A program made the position numbers and the translations under genes. A stretch of 64,000 nt of DNA from Pseudoalteromonas arabiensis (lineage in GTDB: Bacteria; Pseudomonadota; Gammaproteobacteria; Enterobacterales; Alteromonadaceae): assembly GCF_001550155.1 (NCBI RefSeq), contig NZ_LRUF01000004.1, positions 21,762 through 85,761 on the forward strand. The letters are read 5' to 3'. Positions 36,374 through 44,272 of this stretch are shown here, piece after piece (positions within the stretch are counted from its first letter, which is position 1; each line of letters opens with the position of its first letter). The notes beneath the pieces are model-generated. The model searched no databases and was not told where the DNA came from. It was given only the letters and a program-made list of their open reading frames with translations.

Positions 36374-36727
36374 TTAATCACAAAATACGATTCGGCCAGA
36401 TGCATGCTGCCCTTTATCTGAGGAATAACTAAATAAGCATTTGCCTTTTGCATTGCGTTCTAGGCTTAAGTTAACCGTCATATCAGGCGTAGTAACCACT
36501 TGAAATTTCAATATTTCTAGATTTTTTACTAAAGAGCCAAAACCAAGGTATTGCTGCGCATATTTAACGGCCCAATCTAACTGTACGACCCCTGCTAAGA
36601 TAGGCGCATTAGGAAAATGTCCACGAAAATAATCTAAATCAGCCGTTATCGTTAACGCTAAGCTGACGCTATCTTTTGCTTGTGATAAAACGCTCACCTG
36701 TGGCGTAACATTATTCAGACTTGGCAA
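36374..36727 (-). CDS. apeI: Hotdog-fold 3-hydroxyacyl-ACP dehydratase (ApeI-like)
   Basis: 117 residues. FRGHFPNAPILAGVVQLDWA carries the active-site His and is typical of FabZ-like dehydratases; the remainder alternates strands as in a single hotdog. Characterised ApeI works with ApeP, whose counterpart is encoded at 26578-27030. It overlaps the ligase gene by 17 bases. Confidence 0.88.
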   Translation of the reverse strand: MPSLNNVTPQVSVLSQAKDSVSLALTITADLDYFRGHFPNAPILAGVVQLDWAVKYAQQYLGFGSLVKNLEILKFQVVTTPDMTVNLSLERNAKGKCLFSYSSDKGQHASGRIVFCD

Positions 36728-38069
36728 AGTACTGCTCCAATATTTTGATGCTTAATTTAGCTTGGCTGTTAAAAGGAAGCGCATCGATATAGCGCCATTT
36801 ACGTGGCAGGCATATGCGTTCAAACCGATTAGATAAATAATTTTGTAAAGTACGATTTATGATTAGTTTCCCTTGTTTAAGACGTTCACTATTTCCATCA
36901 TCTGTTAATACAACAACAGCACCTATTTGTACTCTTTTCGCGGGTAAAACAACAACTTTAGCCTCTTTCACCCAAGTATGACTTACTAAATAATTTTCTA
37001 AGTCATCTAGATTAAGCCGTTTTTCTTCTATCTTGATTGTCCTATCAATACGGCCTAGCAATTTAAATTGACCATTGCTATGCACGTGTGCCCTGTCATC
37101 TAGCGCAAAGCCAGATTGCTCTAGAATATAAGAGTCGAGTATTAAACGGCCTTCTTGATTAATTGATAAATAATTACCGCTAAAAGGCTGCCATGGAACC
37201 TCAACCGCTGCTTGAGTAACTTGCCTATAAGCAATGCCGCCCGTTTCTGTACTGCCAAAAACTTGTGTGACTGGACGAGCCAATTGATTAAAAAGCGTCT
37301 CTGCGTGCTGATTATTTAACGGACCACCCGATGAGAAAAGCCACTTTATGCGTGCTCGCTCGGGTATCAGTACATTGTCTAAGCATAAGCGTCCAAGCTG
37401 TGCGGGGCTGGAAACTAACACGGCTTGTTGGGTCTTTTTCAGCTTTTGCACTATGTGCTCTGGGTACTGGATTTGTGTGCTATCAATAATGTGCCCTTTT
37501 GCCAAGGGCCAAAGCAACCTAAATAACAACCCATAAATATGCTGATGTGACACCGTTGCTAAAAATGTAAATTGCCCTTGTAAATCAAAGGCCATAGACA
37601 ACACTGACAGCTCACGATTTAACACTCGCCATGGCTTAACAATCGGCTTGGATTGGCCAGAAGAGCCTGAAGTATAAAAAATCACCGCCGTGTTTGTTGG
37701 CCACTGTAACTGAGTTAGGGGTGTAGGCGCGCAAGACGCTTGCTGCTCAAGATTAGTAATCGCAGACTGCGTATCTAAATCTGCAGTATCTCCTGCAAAT
37801 ACCGGGGTTTGAGCCAACAACAAGCGTAATGTTTCAGGCTGGCCATTGGGCGGTAAAATTACATTATGCCCAGCACAAGCAAGTGCAAACAACCGAACGG
37901 CAAATTGATAAGTATCAGGGTGAAATAAAACGACATGACATGGACTTTTTAACGTATGTAATTTCGCTTTAAAGGCCGCTATGTCAGCAAAAAACTGCTG
38001 CTGGTTAACGATTTTATCTGAAACAACAAAAGCACCGCTTGGGTGAAATTGTAAGTTATTAGCCAACAT
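36711..38069 (-). CDS. apeH: AMP-forming aryl acyl-ACP/CoA ligase (ApeH-like)
   Basis: 452 residues, an adenylate-forming enzyme. The P-loop is YTSGSSGQSKPIVK, followed by the FGSTETGGIAYR motif, DDRAHV and LGRIDRTIKIEEKRLNL of the hinge. The catalytic C-terminal Lys should be in NSQAKLSI near the end. In the known pathway this enzyme activates the aromatic starter acid and loads it onto an ACP. With the ammonia-lyase in the same operon, cinnamate or coumarate is a possible starter besides 4-hydroxybenzoate. Overlap with its neighbours is 11 and 17 bases. Confidence 0.9.
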   Translation of the reverse strand: MLANNLQFHPSGAFVVSDKIVNQQQFFADIAAFKAKLHTLKSPCHVVLFHPDTYQFAVRLFALACAGHNVILPPNGQPETLRLLLAQTPVFAGDTADLDTQSAITNLEQQASCAPTPLTQLQWPTNTAVIFYTSGSSGQSKPIVKPWRVLNRELSVLSMAFDLQGQFTFLATVSHQHIYGLLFRLLWPLAKGHIIDSTQIQYPEHIVQKLKKTQQAVLVSSPAQLGRLCLDNVLIPERARIKWLFSSGGPLNNQHAETLFNQLARPVTQVFGSTETGGIAYRQVTQAAVEVPWQPFSGNYLSINQEGRLILDSYILEQSGFALDDRAHVHSNGQFKLLGRIDRTIKIEEKRLNLDDLENYLVSHTWVKEAKVVVLPAKRVQIGAVVVLTDDGNSERLKQGKLIINRTLQNYLSNRFERICLPRKWRYIDALPFNSQAKLSIKILEQYFAKSE

Positions 38070-38622
38070 TATTTTTTACCTTTTGTCGGATCAACCACTC
38101 AACTAGCATTAAACCAGCGATAAGTATGTATGCGATTAAACCATTGTAAAGCGTCCACACTGATAACGAGGTGAATAGACATGTATATAAAGCTACTGAG
38201 GCGTTAAGCAGGAAAAATATGCTCCATACTTTCGTCACTTGACGCGTGTAACGTACACCGTTTTCATCAAGATCACCTTCCTTTAACCGCGCTAAACTCT
38301 CTATAACTGGAGGCCCCTTTTTTAGTGAATATAAAAAAGTAGCTGCCATGACGCTGTTAATTATCACAGGATAAAGCTTTAATCCTAATTCGCTATTAAA
38401 AACCTGTGTTACCACTAACGCCACAATTGCTAGTAAAGAGGCTGGTTTTATCCATGGCATTTTATTCGCTAAGCGCTTGCTAAGTATCAATCGTAAAATT
38501 AATAAAGCAATCAGTACTAGACTAACCTGCTTAATTGAACTGTGCTGCAAACCAAAATACACAATGAATGGGTATAAAGATAAGCCGATGATAATTAACG
38601 TAGTGGTAATTGCTTTAAGCAT
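38059..38622 (-). CDS. COG4648-type membrane protein of the aryl polyene cluster
   Basis: 187 residues, about five to six hydrophobic segments with short loops (LIIIGLSLYPFIVYFGL, VSLVLIALLILRLIL, VWSIFFLLNASVALYTCL, YNGLIAYILIAGLMLVEWL). This is the small integral membrane protein found in APE operons (COG4648). No catalytic motif is visible; a role in lipid handling or anchoring of the enzyme complex is inferred from its position between the ACP and ligase genes. Counterpart of ApeG by order. Confidence 0.8.
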   Translation of the reverse strand: MLKAITTTLIIIGLSLYPFIVYFGLQHSSIKQVSLVLIALLILRLILSKRLANKMPWIKPASLLAIVALVVTQVFNSELGLKLYPVIINSVMAATFLYSLKKGPPVIESLARLKEGDLDENGVRYTRQVTKVWSIFFLLNASVALYTCLFTSLSVWTLYNGLIAYILIAGLMLVEWLIRQKVKNNVG

Positions 38623-38631
38623 GTTGCTGTA

Positions 38632-38877
38632 TTAAGAAACTAGTTTTTCTACTTCGCTAACAACATCTTGCACTGTGCGTACTTGCTTAAACGCATCTGG
38701 CTCAATTTTTTTACCCGTAATTTCGCGTAATTTAACGACCAAATCAACAGCATCAATACTATCAAGGTCAAGATCTTGATATAAATTTGCATCAAGGCTA
38801 ATTTCATCCGCATCGATTTCAAATTCATCGACTAAAATGCCCTGTAAAACGGTGTAAATTTCGGCAGCGGTTTTCAT
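38632..38877 (-). CDS. apeF: Acyl carrier protein of the aryl polyene cluster (second ACP)
   Basis: 81 residues from ATG 38877, with AGTAGGA upstream; the frame to 38940 is an extension into the previous gene. The phosphopantetheine site is Ser in DLDSIDAVDLV. It is acidic and four-helix in style. Two different ACPs in tandem are typical of APE clusters: one holds the starter and the other the growing polyene. Confidence 0.9.
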   Translation of the reverse strand: MKTAAEIYTVLQGILVDEFEIDADEISLDANLYQDLDLDSIDAVDLVVKLREITGKKIEPDAFKQVRTVQDVVSEVEKLVS

Positions 38878-38902
38878 GCTTTTTCCTACTTCTAAGTCTA
38901 TA

Positions 38903-39160
38903 TTACGATTTGTTTTGATTAATAAAATCAGCAAGTGCATCTACTGAAGCAAAATGCGCTTTTGTTTGTTCCGAGTTCGCATCAATTTTCACATTAAACT
39001 CTTTCTTGATAGCTAAACCAAGTTCAAGGGCATCAATACTGTCCAGCCCTAAGCCATCAACGAATAACGGTTGATCATTCTCGATATCATCAATGCTAAT
39101 ATCTTCAAGGTCTAAGCTGCTAATGATTAATTGTTTTATTTGGTTCTTTAGTTCAGTCAT
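38903..39160 (-). CDS. apeE: Acyl carrier protein of the aryl polyene cluster (first ACP)
   Basis: 85 residues, starting within the acyltransferase stop (ATGA). The phosphopantetheine-bearing Ser is in GLDSIDALELG. Acidic, helical ACP. It lies 25 bases before the second ACP gene and is 5' of it in the transcript. Confidence 0.9.
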   Translation of the reverse strand: MTELKNQIKQLIISSLDLEDISIDDIENDQPLFVDGLGLDSIDALELGLAIKKEFNVKIDANSEQTKAHFASVDALADFINQNKS

Positions 39161-39933
39161 AGTTGCCTGAGTTCCTCTGTAAAATAATCCTGTAAATCAC
39201 GGGTTAATTGTCGCGCTTGCATTGCAGGCTGCTCATCTTTAAAAGAATCTGTGTATGCAAATTGTTGATTAGCAAAGCGCATCTTAAAATACGCCTTCGT
39301 GGGAGCGACTTTATACCAAGGTGTGTCTTTAGTTAGTGTACTTGGCTTCATACTAATCACTACTGTTGTTATGGGTGCTCGACAACGTGTTGCAATATTC
39401 GCAGCACCACGTTTGAATTTTAATGGTTCATTAGGCGTTGTTCTCGTTCCTTCAGGAAAAATAATTAAATTATGACCTGATGCGAGTGACGCCGCACATT
39501 CCTCTAGTAACTCTTGTGGATCTTCGTTACTAATATACCCCGTGCCCTTTATAACTCCGCGCATAAACGGGTTTTTAAATAAGTGTGCCTTAACGACACA
39601 ATCTGCATTTTTAATCACTGATATGAGAACAACAACATCAATCAAAGATGGATGATTAGCCAACACGAGTTGACCTTTAAGTTGTTTAAAGCGCGCCCTA
39701 TCATGCACAGAAAAATGAATAGCGCCTGTGTAGTGCATCAAAGCAACAAAAAACTTAAATGTGTAATGCACTGTGATACGTGCTTTTTGCTTTTGTTTAT
39801 GGGCTGAGGGCTCAATACAACGCTGCAAAGGGAATACCAGCAAGGTTAAAACTATGCCACCCATACCAAATACAACAAAACAAAACCCAGTTGCAAAGAT
39901 ACGCCAAACTTTACCCAATAAGTTAAGATCCAT
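39157..39933 (-). CDS. 1-acylglycerol-3-phosphate acyltransferase-like protein (PlsC type)
   Basis: 258 residues from ATG 39933, overlapping the chain length factor gene by 11 bases. The N-terminal hydrophobic segment (FATGFCFVVFGMGGIVLTLLVF) anchors it in the membrane. The PlsC motifs are present: LANHPSLIDVVV (HxxxxD-type with NHPSLID) and IIFPEGTRTTPNE. It probably esterifies the polyene or a fatty acid to glycerol-phosphate or a lipid backbone. Counterpart of ApeD by order. Two acyltransferases in the operon suggest two acylation steps. Confidence 0.87.
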   Translation of the reverse strand: MDLNLLGKVWRIFATGFCFVVFGMGGIVLTLLVFPLQRCIEPSAHKQKQKARITVHYTFKFFVALMHYTGAIHFSVHDRARFKQLKGQLVLANHPSLIDVVVLISVIKNADCVVKAHLFKNPFMRGVIKGTGYISNEDPQELLEECAASLASGHNLIIFPEGTRTTPNEPLKFKRGAANIATRCRAPITTVVISMKPSTLTKDTPWYKVAPTKAYFKMRFANQQFAYTDSFKDEQPAMQARQLTRDLQDYFTEELRQL

Positions 39934-40633
39934 GGTATTGAAGCATCCAAGCCGACTGCTGATGTACAAGCACTGTTTTCGGTTCCTTGCGAATAAACGC
40001 ATCTGCAAGTTGCACGCTCAATGGTAAACAATCGCTAGGAGGAGACACATCATGATTTGATAACTTGTTTAGTTCAAAATATGCATCGTTACCAAGTTGT
40101 GTTGAAAGCAAAAACGAGACACTATGATCCACTTGCAACTCATCAGCAAAGCAAAGATATTCTTCAGGCAGCACACTGTCTGTATGATTGATTAGAATTT
40201 GACTTTCAAGACCTGATTTGACGCGGGCATAACCATCTGTAATAGCATCAATGATACTCTCTGCACCGCCGGCAATGGCATTCATAGCTGCTTTGTTTTG
40301 ACCTGTTATCGAGAAAATACCCGTGGTCGCATTATGCACACTTAGACCAAACGCAGTAGGAGATAAAGGCGCTTGTTCAACGAGGGTATTGAGTAACTTA
40401 GCTGTTTTAGGTAAGTCACCATGACGTGATGAAAAATTCACAGCAACTTGAGTGTGTTCTGCTTTTGCGTTATGTAAGGTATGCAATGCCATTTTCATGT
40501 AAGGGCTTAACCTACGGCGTTGCATGGCAGGGATCCAGTTTAAATCAAGTTCGCTGGAGCTTGATACTAATCGTTCAGGTATTTGTTGCCCGGGTGCAAC
40601 CCAATAACACAGATTATTAACAACAAATTTCAC
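39923..40633 (-). CDS. apeC: Truncated ketosynthase-like chain length factor (ApeC-like)
   Basis: 236 residues, only the N-terminal half of a thiolase fold (Ketoacyl-synt_2 family); the C-terminal half with both KS histidines is absent. At the position of the active-site Cys the sequence reads AIAGGAES, so it has no nucleophile. Such short chain-length-factor subunits pair with the complete KS (ApeO) to set polyene length. This is the first gene of the operon and follows the promoter candidate at 40668-40696. Confidence 0.87.
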   Translation of the reverse strand: MKFVVNNLCYWVAPGQQIPERLVSSSSELDLNWIPAMQRRRLSPYMKMALHTLHNAKAEHTQVAVNFSSRHGDLPKTAKLLNTLVEQAPLSPTAFGLSVHNATTGIFSITGQNKAAMNAIAGGAESIIDAITDGYARVKSGLESQILINHTDSVLPEEYLCFADELQVDHSVSFLLSTQLGNDAYFELNKLSNHDVSPPSDCLPLSVQLADAFIRKEPKTVLVHQQSAWMLQYHGS

Positions 40634-40667
40634 AAACGTTTATTCTTTTAGCGCTAATCGATTGCTA

Positions 40668-40696
40668 ATTTTACCCATTGTCCACAAAAAAGTAAA
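40668..40696 (-). promoter_or_regulatory. Candidate sigma-70 promoter of the aryl polyene operon
   Basis: Read on the minus strand, TTTACT (40696-40691) and TAAAAT (40673-40668) are spaced by 17 bases. The start of the first gene lies 35 bases further on. It lies just 3' of the palindrome at 40700-40733. Weak -35, so tentative. Confidence 0.35.
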
Positions 40697-40699
40697 ACT

Positions 40700-40733
40700 T
40701 TGACACTTAATTGTAACCAAAATTAAGTGTCAA
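40700..40733. repeat. Perfect 13-bp inverted repeat between dapA and the aryl polyene operon
   Basis: TTGACACTTAATT (40700-40712) and AATTAAGTGTCAA (40721-40733) are exact reverse complements around eight bases. It is either the terminator of the dapA transcript (minus strand, followed by scattered T) or an operator for the operon promoter next to it. TTGACA, the -35 consensus, occurs in both arms. Confidence 0.75.
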
Positions 40734-40740
40734 TTCAGTT

Positions 40741-41655
40741 TTATCGTAAGATAACGCCTTTTTCGTTTAAAAGTTGAGCTTTATCGCCCACAATATCAGC
40801 AACATTAAGCTCATTAATTAGGTGTTGTCCAAGCGCTTGTTGTGCTTGCGTTAACGGCACATACGGTAAACGGAAAACACTGTTTACTGCACCAGTCATC
40901 ATTAAAGCGGTATTAATAGCAATTGGGTTTGGTTCACAGAATAACCATTGCATTAACGGCTGTAACTGATTGTTAAGACTATCGTTTTTGTTATCCATTA
41001 ACTGACGGAACAAGCCTGGAATTAAATTGGAAGTTACCGAAATAACACCATGAGCATTATGGATATGACGAGCATCATGACTTTCATCATCATTGCCTGA
41101 CCAACACGCAATACCTTGTTGTTCATAATGAGCAATTCGCTCATTACCACCACACTCTTTAACACCGATAAAATTTTCATGCGCTGCTAGAGGTTCAATA
41201 ATATCAGGTGTAAGGTCTTGCCCTGTGCGGCCAGCCACGTTATAGATAAACGCAGGACCAATATCTAATAAGCGTTTAAAGTGCTCTTTCACACCAAGAA
41301 TAGACGTACGACCATAATATGGATTAATTTGCAGTGCTGCATCCATACCAGTTGCAAAGCCATATTCGGTAGCTTTAATGGCTTCACGGGTATTATTACT
41401 ACCTGTGTTACCTATGATAACTAGACGATCTGAAAATTTACTTACACTATGTGCAATAAGCATCAAGTGCTCTTCCCAATTCATTAGTTGGCCTTCACCT
41501 GTGGTACCACCAACAATAATCCCATCGACTCCTGCTGAAATTTGTTGTTCAACAAGCTCATCGTAACAAGCCAGATCAATATCACCGTTGTTGAGATAAG
41601 GTGTTTTAATTGCTGTGATCAAACTTGCTTGTTTAATTGTTTCTAGGCTGCGCAT
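40741..41655 (-). CDS. dapA: Dihydrodipicolinate synthase, plant-like type
   Basis: 304 residues from ATG 41655. The enzyme condenses pyruvate with aspartate semialdehyde in lysine/diaminopimelate synthesis. Schiff-base Lys166 lies in IGVKECGG, Tyr138 in FIYNVAGRTGQD, and Thr-Thr at 51-52 in GGTTGEGQLMNWEEH. The block GEGQLMNWEEH, NTGSNNTREAI, CWSGNDDESHDARH, FRLPYVPLT and CEPNPIAINTALM reads like the chloroplast DHDPS of plants rather than the E. coli or ordinary gammaproteobacterial enzyme. It has Ala where most DapA have Pro in YNVPGRTG. Whether it is the housekeeping copy cannot be told from this window. Confidence 0.85.
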   Translation of the reverse strand: MRSLETIKQASLITAIKTPYLNNGDIDLACYDELVEQQISAGVDGIIVGGTTGEGQLMNWEEHLMLIAHSVSKFSDRLVIIGNTGSNNTREAIKATEYGFATGMDAALQINPYYGRTSILGVKEHFKRLLDIGPAFIYNVAGRTGQDLTPDIIEPLAAHENFIGVKECGGNERIAHYEQQGIACWSGNDDESHDARHIHNAHGVISVTSNLIPGLFRQLMDNKNDSLNNQLQPLMQWLFCEPNPIAINTALMMTGAVNSVFRLPYVPLTQAQQALGQHLINELNVADIVGDKAQLLNEKGVILR

Positions 41656-41815
41656 AACTATTTTTATGTTTGGAAAATTTGCGCTAGTTGTAACATAAAT
41701 ACAGGCATTTTCCGAGTAGTACATGCTAATAAATAAAAATACTTGATAAAATGTTTAGGGTAAGCCAGAATTAAACACTGTACAAATAAACAGTATTTAT
41801 TGCGAGTAATTGATA

Positions 41816-42469
41816 ATGCAACTTTCAAAATTTTTGGCTAATTACTTTTACACCACAGAGGAGCTTTGTCATGCACTATCAATTGATGAAGAAACACTAA
41901 CTGATTGGCAACAAAAAGGGCTATTCCCGAAACCAAGTTACTGCTTACAAAGCCAATTAGAATGCAGCTCTTACTCAGGTATTTATCAATGTGAGGAATA
42001 TCAAGACTTTTATCCTCGTGGTGCGTCTAGCTGGGGCCAGCACATTATTAAACATGATGTAAAATCATCATGCCAAGCCTTCAATCACTTTGCCCAACAA
42101 TATTCGACTCAACTTAGTAAACTGGCCGAGCAAGGTTACGCCCTTAATGAAGACTTATTTGGTTCTGAGATTGACGAACATTTGCAACAAGTCTGGCAGC
42201 AGTTTTTATGCAGTAAATATGGGGTATTAACCCAAAATGGGTTGATTGAAGAAGCCGTTCAACTTGATGTAGCAAAACTACTCATTGATGATATTACCGA
42301 ACTTCGTACTAAAACAGGCTTAACAGTCGATGAGCGCCAAGCACTTCACAAAGCTTTAAAGCTTATGAACAAAGCATTGAGTCACGGTACTGGCAACGAA
42401 GGTAAAAACACCTTACGTCACAAATATATTGAAGAAGTTGTTTGTAAATACGACCTATCTGTAAAATAA
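41816..42469 (+). CDS. Hypothetical protein with a MerR-like N-terminal helix-turn-helix appearance
   Basis: 217 residues. The N-terminal part (FTTEELCHALSIDEETLTDWQQKGLFPKP) looks like a MerR-type winged helix, giving the impression of DNA binding. The following cysteine-bearing loop (CSSYSGIYQCEEYQDFYPRGASSWG) is unusual, and the C-terminal half is helical with no recognised fold. It may belong to the DUF6058 natural-product-associated group, though I am not certain. It lies beside dapA in the opposite direction and downstream of the aryl polyene operon promoter region, so a regulatory role is conceivable. Confidence 0.55.
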   Translation: MQLSKFLANYFYTTEELCHALSIDEETLTDWQQKGLFPKPSYCLQSQLECSSYSGIYQCEEYQDFYPRGASSWGQHIIKHDVKSSCQAFNHFAQQYSTQLSKLAEQGYALNEDLFGSEIDEHLQQVWQQFLCSKYGVLTQNGLIEEAVQLDVAKLLIDDITELRTKTGLTVDERQALHKALKLMNKALSHGTGNEGKNTLRHKYIEEVVCKYDLSVK

Positions 42470-42471
42470 AC

Positions 42472-42494
42472 AAAGCCGCCTGGTGGCGGCTTTA
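42472..42494. terminator. Bidirectional terminator
   Basis: AAAGCCGCC and GGCGGCTTT form a perfect 9-bp stem with loop TGGT between two converging genes. T follows on the plus strand. Confidence 0.85.
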
Positions 42495-42503
42495 CCTCAT
42501 TAT

Positions 42504-43319
42504 TTATTGATCCCATTCAGGTGCAAAATCAGGGTTCGCTAAGCGTTTGTTTTGGTCTAACGCATTGATCCTATCTATATCTTCATGATCAAGTTTCACT
42601 GAATCATCAAAATTATCAGCCAAGTTTTCTCGCTTAGTTGATGATGGGATTGTCGTCATCTCATTTGCATTTACCCAAGCAAGTACTATTTGCGCAGGTG
42701 TAGCGTTATGTTTTTTCGCTATATCCAATATCACATCGTCTTTGAGGGCTTCACCTACGGCAAACGGCATATAGGCGGTAACATGGATATCATGTTGTCC
42801 ACAAAAAGCGCGCAATTTAGTATTGGTAAGATACGGATGAACTTCAATTTGATTGGTGAAAATTTCTCTCGCGTCGAGCGTTTGCATCGCCTCTTTCAAG
42901 TTGGCAATGGTAAAGTTTGAAACACCAATGTGTTTTGCTAAACCAAGTTCTTTTACTTTTTTGAGCTCAGTTAAATATTCACTCATTTTTTCTCCATTAC
43001 TCGGAGAAGGCCAGTGAATAAGTAATAAATCAACATAATCTAGTTGCAGCTTTTCAAGGCTTTGTTTAACACTATCAACAAACTTGGCTTTGTTTAGTTT
43101 GTCATTCCAGACCTTAGTAGTAATAAAAATTTCACTGCGGGGCACAGAGCTGTCTTTAATTGCTTTACCGACTTGCTCCTCATTACCATAAATTTGCGCT
43201 GTATCTATGTGTCTAAAACCAATATCAAGCGCCATTTGAACTGAATTGTAAGCTGTCTTTCCTTCTAGGCGAAATGTACCAATACCTAAATCTGGCATTT
43301 CAATAACATGTTGTGACAT
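42504..43319 (-). CDS. dkgB: Aldo/keto reductase (DkgB-like)
   Basis: 271 residues, a TIM-barrel NADPH-dependent reductase. The catalytic tetrad is visible: Asp and Tyr in HIDTAQIYGNEE, Lys in FITTKVWND, His in LLIHWPSP. IGVSNFTIANL and the C-terminal IPSSTKRENLADNF bind the cofactor. Length and sequence fit 2,5-diketo-D-gluconate reductase B and methylglyoxal reductase relatives, as in E. coli DkgB. Single gene; a ribosome binding site (GGAGAGG) precedes the ATG on the minus strand. Confidence 0.88.
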   Translation of the reverse strand: MSQHVIEMPDLGIGTFRLEGKTAYNSVQMALDIGFRHIDTAQIYGNEEQVGKAIKDSSVPRSEIFITTKVWNDKLNKAKFVDSVKQSLEKLQLDYVDLLLIHWPSPSNGEKMSEYLTELKKVKELGLAKHIGVSNFTIANLKEAMQTLDAREIFTNQIEVHPYLTNTKLRAFCGQHDIHVTAYMPFAVGEALKDDVILDIAKKHNATPAQIVLAWVNANEMTTIPSSTKRENLADNFDDSVKLDHEDIDRINALDQNKRLANPDFAPEWDQ

Positions 43320-43532
43320 AACCTCTCCTTTTGAAGTAATTCGTTATAAGCTTACTTACTTCACTGAGGCCAAATTTTAGAGTTTCAAGGAGGGATTTAA
43401 AATAAGTTGCCTTTACAGGAAATTATTCACCGTAAATAAGTACTTCCTAAATTGCTCGAGATTACCTATAAACATGTATATAGATAATACACACGCCCTC
43501 ATTGGGAGTTTAATACATTTCTATTTGTTAAA

Positions 43533-43799
43533 TTAGTCTAAGTGCTCATAGTGACCGCGGTACACTTCAAAGGTTTTCACTACCGTATGCTGCTCTTTAG
43601 TGAGATTATCAAACCAAGTATCAAAACGCTCATCATCATCCTGCTCACCCAGAGCAAGGTACTGTGCTAAGAGTTCAATTATCTCATTGTGACTGAAGCT
43701 TAAAGTATCGACATGGCTCGCAAGTGTTGAATGATCTTTATCACGAAGCGTATTCATTACATTTTGGTCCAATTGCTCAGTTTGAATTTCATCGTTCAC
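43533..43799 (-). CDS. Small acidic hypothetical protein
   Basis: 88 residues from GTG 43799, which has AAGGAG seven bases upstream; the ATG at 43832 is not supported. The sequence is acidic and helical ([45 protein letters not shown]) with no recognised family. Single gene divergent from the ribosomal gene pair. Confidence 0.55.
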   Translation of the reverse strand: MNDEIQTEQLDQNVMNTLRDKDHSTLASHVDTLSFSHNEIIELLAQYLALGEQDDDERFDTWFDNLTKEQHTVVKTFEVYRGHYEHLD

Positions 43800-44008
43800 T
43801 GCCTTACTCCTTCTTATTATATGAGCACACATACCTAGTTATAACAGCCTTATTAACAATAGCCAGCTTTTTGAATTCAAGTGGTCAGAGTTTGTTCAGA
43901 CTGACTAAAATCAAACCACAAATATTAAATGAGAATTATTTTTATCTTGATCTTACCAGTTTGAACACTTATCATTTGATACATTATCACATAGCAAAAG
44001 GTTATATA

Positions 44009-44260
44009 ATGAAACCGAATATACACCCTGATTACCAGCAAGTCGCCTTTCATGATACAGCAGCAGATAGCTACTTTATTATAGGTTCAACAATTAAAAC
44101 ATCGCGAACAGTAGAGCTTGAAGGCAAGACCTATCCCTATGTGCCTATCGATGTATCGAGTGACTCACACCCTTTTTATACTGGTAAACAAAAAGCTGTG
44201 GCAAGTGATGGTCGAGTTGCTGCGTTTAATCGCCGATTTAAAAATTTAGCGAGCAAATAA
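44009..44260 (+). CDS. rpmE2: Ribosomal protein L31, type B
   Basis: 83 residues from ATG 44009, preceded by AAAAGG. The [21 protein letters not shown] start and [34 protein letters not shown] blocks identify L31 type B, which lacks the zinc-binding cysteines of the main L31. Such paralogues replace the zinc form in zinc starvation and are usually under Zur. GTTATATAATG overlapping the start has a Zur-half-site look but is weak. The paired L36 gene follows 12 bases downstream. Confidence 0.93.
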   Translation: MKPNIHPDYQQVAFHDTAADSYFIIGSTIKTSRTVELEGKTYPYVPIDVSSDSHPFYTGKQKAVASDGRVAAFNRRFKNLASK

Positions 44261-44272
44261 AAAGAGAATTAA

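Noticed and set aside
43724..44008. N-terminal extension of the L31B frame
   Set aside because: The family starts at [10 protein letters not shown] (44009) with its own ribosome binding site; the extension overlaps a gene on the other strand.
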